Source: a virus. From it: DNA of 29,300 nucleotides. The stretch is taken from positions 1 to 29,300 of IMG/VR virus record IMGVR_UViG_3300017759_000044; one strand, written 5' to 3'. A model generated the notes under the pieces. That model saw only the letters and a program-made list of their open reading frames with translations. It made no database searches and had not been told where the DNA came from. The position numbers were made by a program, and so were the translations under genes. Positions 29,043-29,300 of this stretch are shown piece after piece. Positions within the stretch are counted from its first letter, which is position 1. Every line of letters starts with the position of its first letter.

Positions 29043-29300
29043 TTGAATAATCGCCAGTAGATATCATGTCTGCAAGTTCTAAAGCGCGTTTTCCAGTTTG
29101 TGTCGCCCATTTGGAATCTAAAAATTCTTCGGCGGCTTTTTCGTAGTCTCCTACCTCCATCCCTGCAAGAGCGCGTTTAAAAAGCCTTAATCGTGTTTGA
29201 CCAAGATTAAAAGCAATATCAATCATGGCATCCTTTCTGACCTCATCAAGAGAATTAAACCAAGGATATTCAGACGCAAGCTCTTTAATTACCCTTTCGA
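29035..29300 (-). CDS. Endolysin, T4-lysozyme-like (GH24), 5' end cut off by the window
   Basis: The visible part is the C-terminal 87 residues of a lysozyme that cleaves peptidoglycan to release progeny. The sequence RKDAMIDIAFNLGQTRLRLFK, then AAEEFLDSKWATQTGKRALE (each shown in part), parallels the T4 lysozyme C-terminal lobe (ALINMVFQMGET...SRWYNQTPNRA). The frame stays open to the right edge, so the catalytic Glu-Asp-Thr part lies outside; the Met at 29226 is internal, not the start. It overlaps the SNase gene by 8 nt. No holin gene is visible next to it in the window. Confidence 0.88.
   Translation of the reverse strand, partial: ERVIKELASEYPWFNSLDEVRKDAMIDIAFNLGQTRLRLFKRALAGMEVGDYEKAAEEFLDSKWATQTGKRALELADMISTGDYSNA

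Noticed and set aside
1-29300. CRISPR arrays, insertion sequences, integrase or attachment sites
   Set aside because: No regularly spaced repeats, transposase or integrase motifs were seen.

Overview
This window looks like most of the genome of a short-tailed (podovirus-like), probably marine, double-stranded DNA phage infecting a Gram-negative bacterium. The evidence is a T4-type endolysin fragment, an ERF/RusA/YbcO-type recombination set, a zinc-finger/TOPRIM/DnaB-type primase-helicase, and a long block of glycine/alanine-rich internal virion (DNA-ejection) proteins of the kind common in marine podovirus genomes. There is no integrase, tRNA, CRISPR array or insertion sequence. Large terminase, portal, major capsid protein and DNA polymerase are not in the window and presumably lie outside it.

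Layout: (1) 37-498, minus: small terminase. (2) 499-1149: AT-rich control region with palindromes and TGTTAC/TGACAT repeats, then a structured leader. (3) 1150-6460, plus: two small genes, a DUF3150 / MoxR-type AAA ATPase / metallopeptidase-VWA module, and three small unknown genes. (4) 9183-6450, minus: RusA resolvase, a small unknown, primase-helicase, an unknown. (5) 9233-14064, plus: a compact recombination operon (PD-(D/E)XK nuclease, ERF annealing protein, SSB-like protein, YbcO-like HNH nuclease, a NinB-like unknown), then three accessory genes behind their own promoter and a palindrome-rich gap. (6) 29300-14170, minus: endolysin (cut by the window edge), Staphylococcal-type nuclease, tail/virion proteins, a GNAT-like protein and a series of internal virion proteins ending with a 2038-residue polyvalent protein.

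The standout is a pair of complete hammerhead self-cleaving ribozymes on the plus strand flanking the first gene of operon 3. One has type III topology (1072-1127, predicted cut 1079/1080). The other has type I topology (1367-1425, predicted cut 1419/1420). Both contain the full invariant core and three correctly connected helices. Together they would cut the early transcript into a leader RNA, a discrete 340-nt RNA carrying only the 71-codon gene, and a downstream mRNA starting 26 nt before the next start codon. Other signals worth attention are eleven copies of the palindrome TGACNNGTCA (about 0.45 expected in random sequence), a perfect terminator hairpin inside a recombination-operon gene, a C(UUCG)G hairpin just before a ribosome-binding site, and five gene pairs overlapping by exactly 14 nt.
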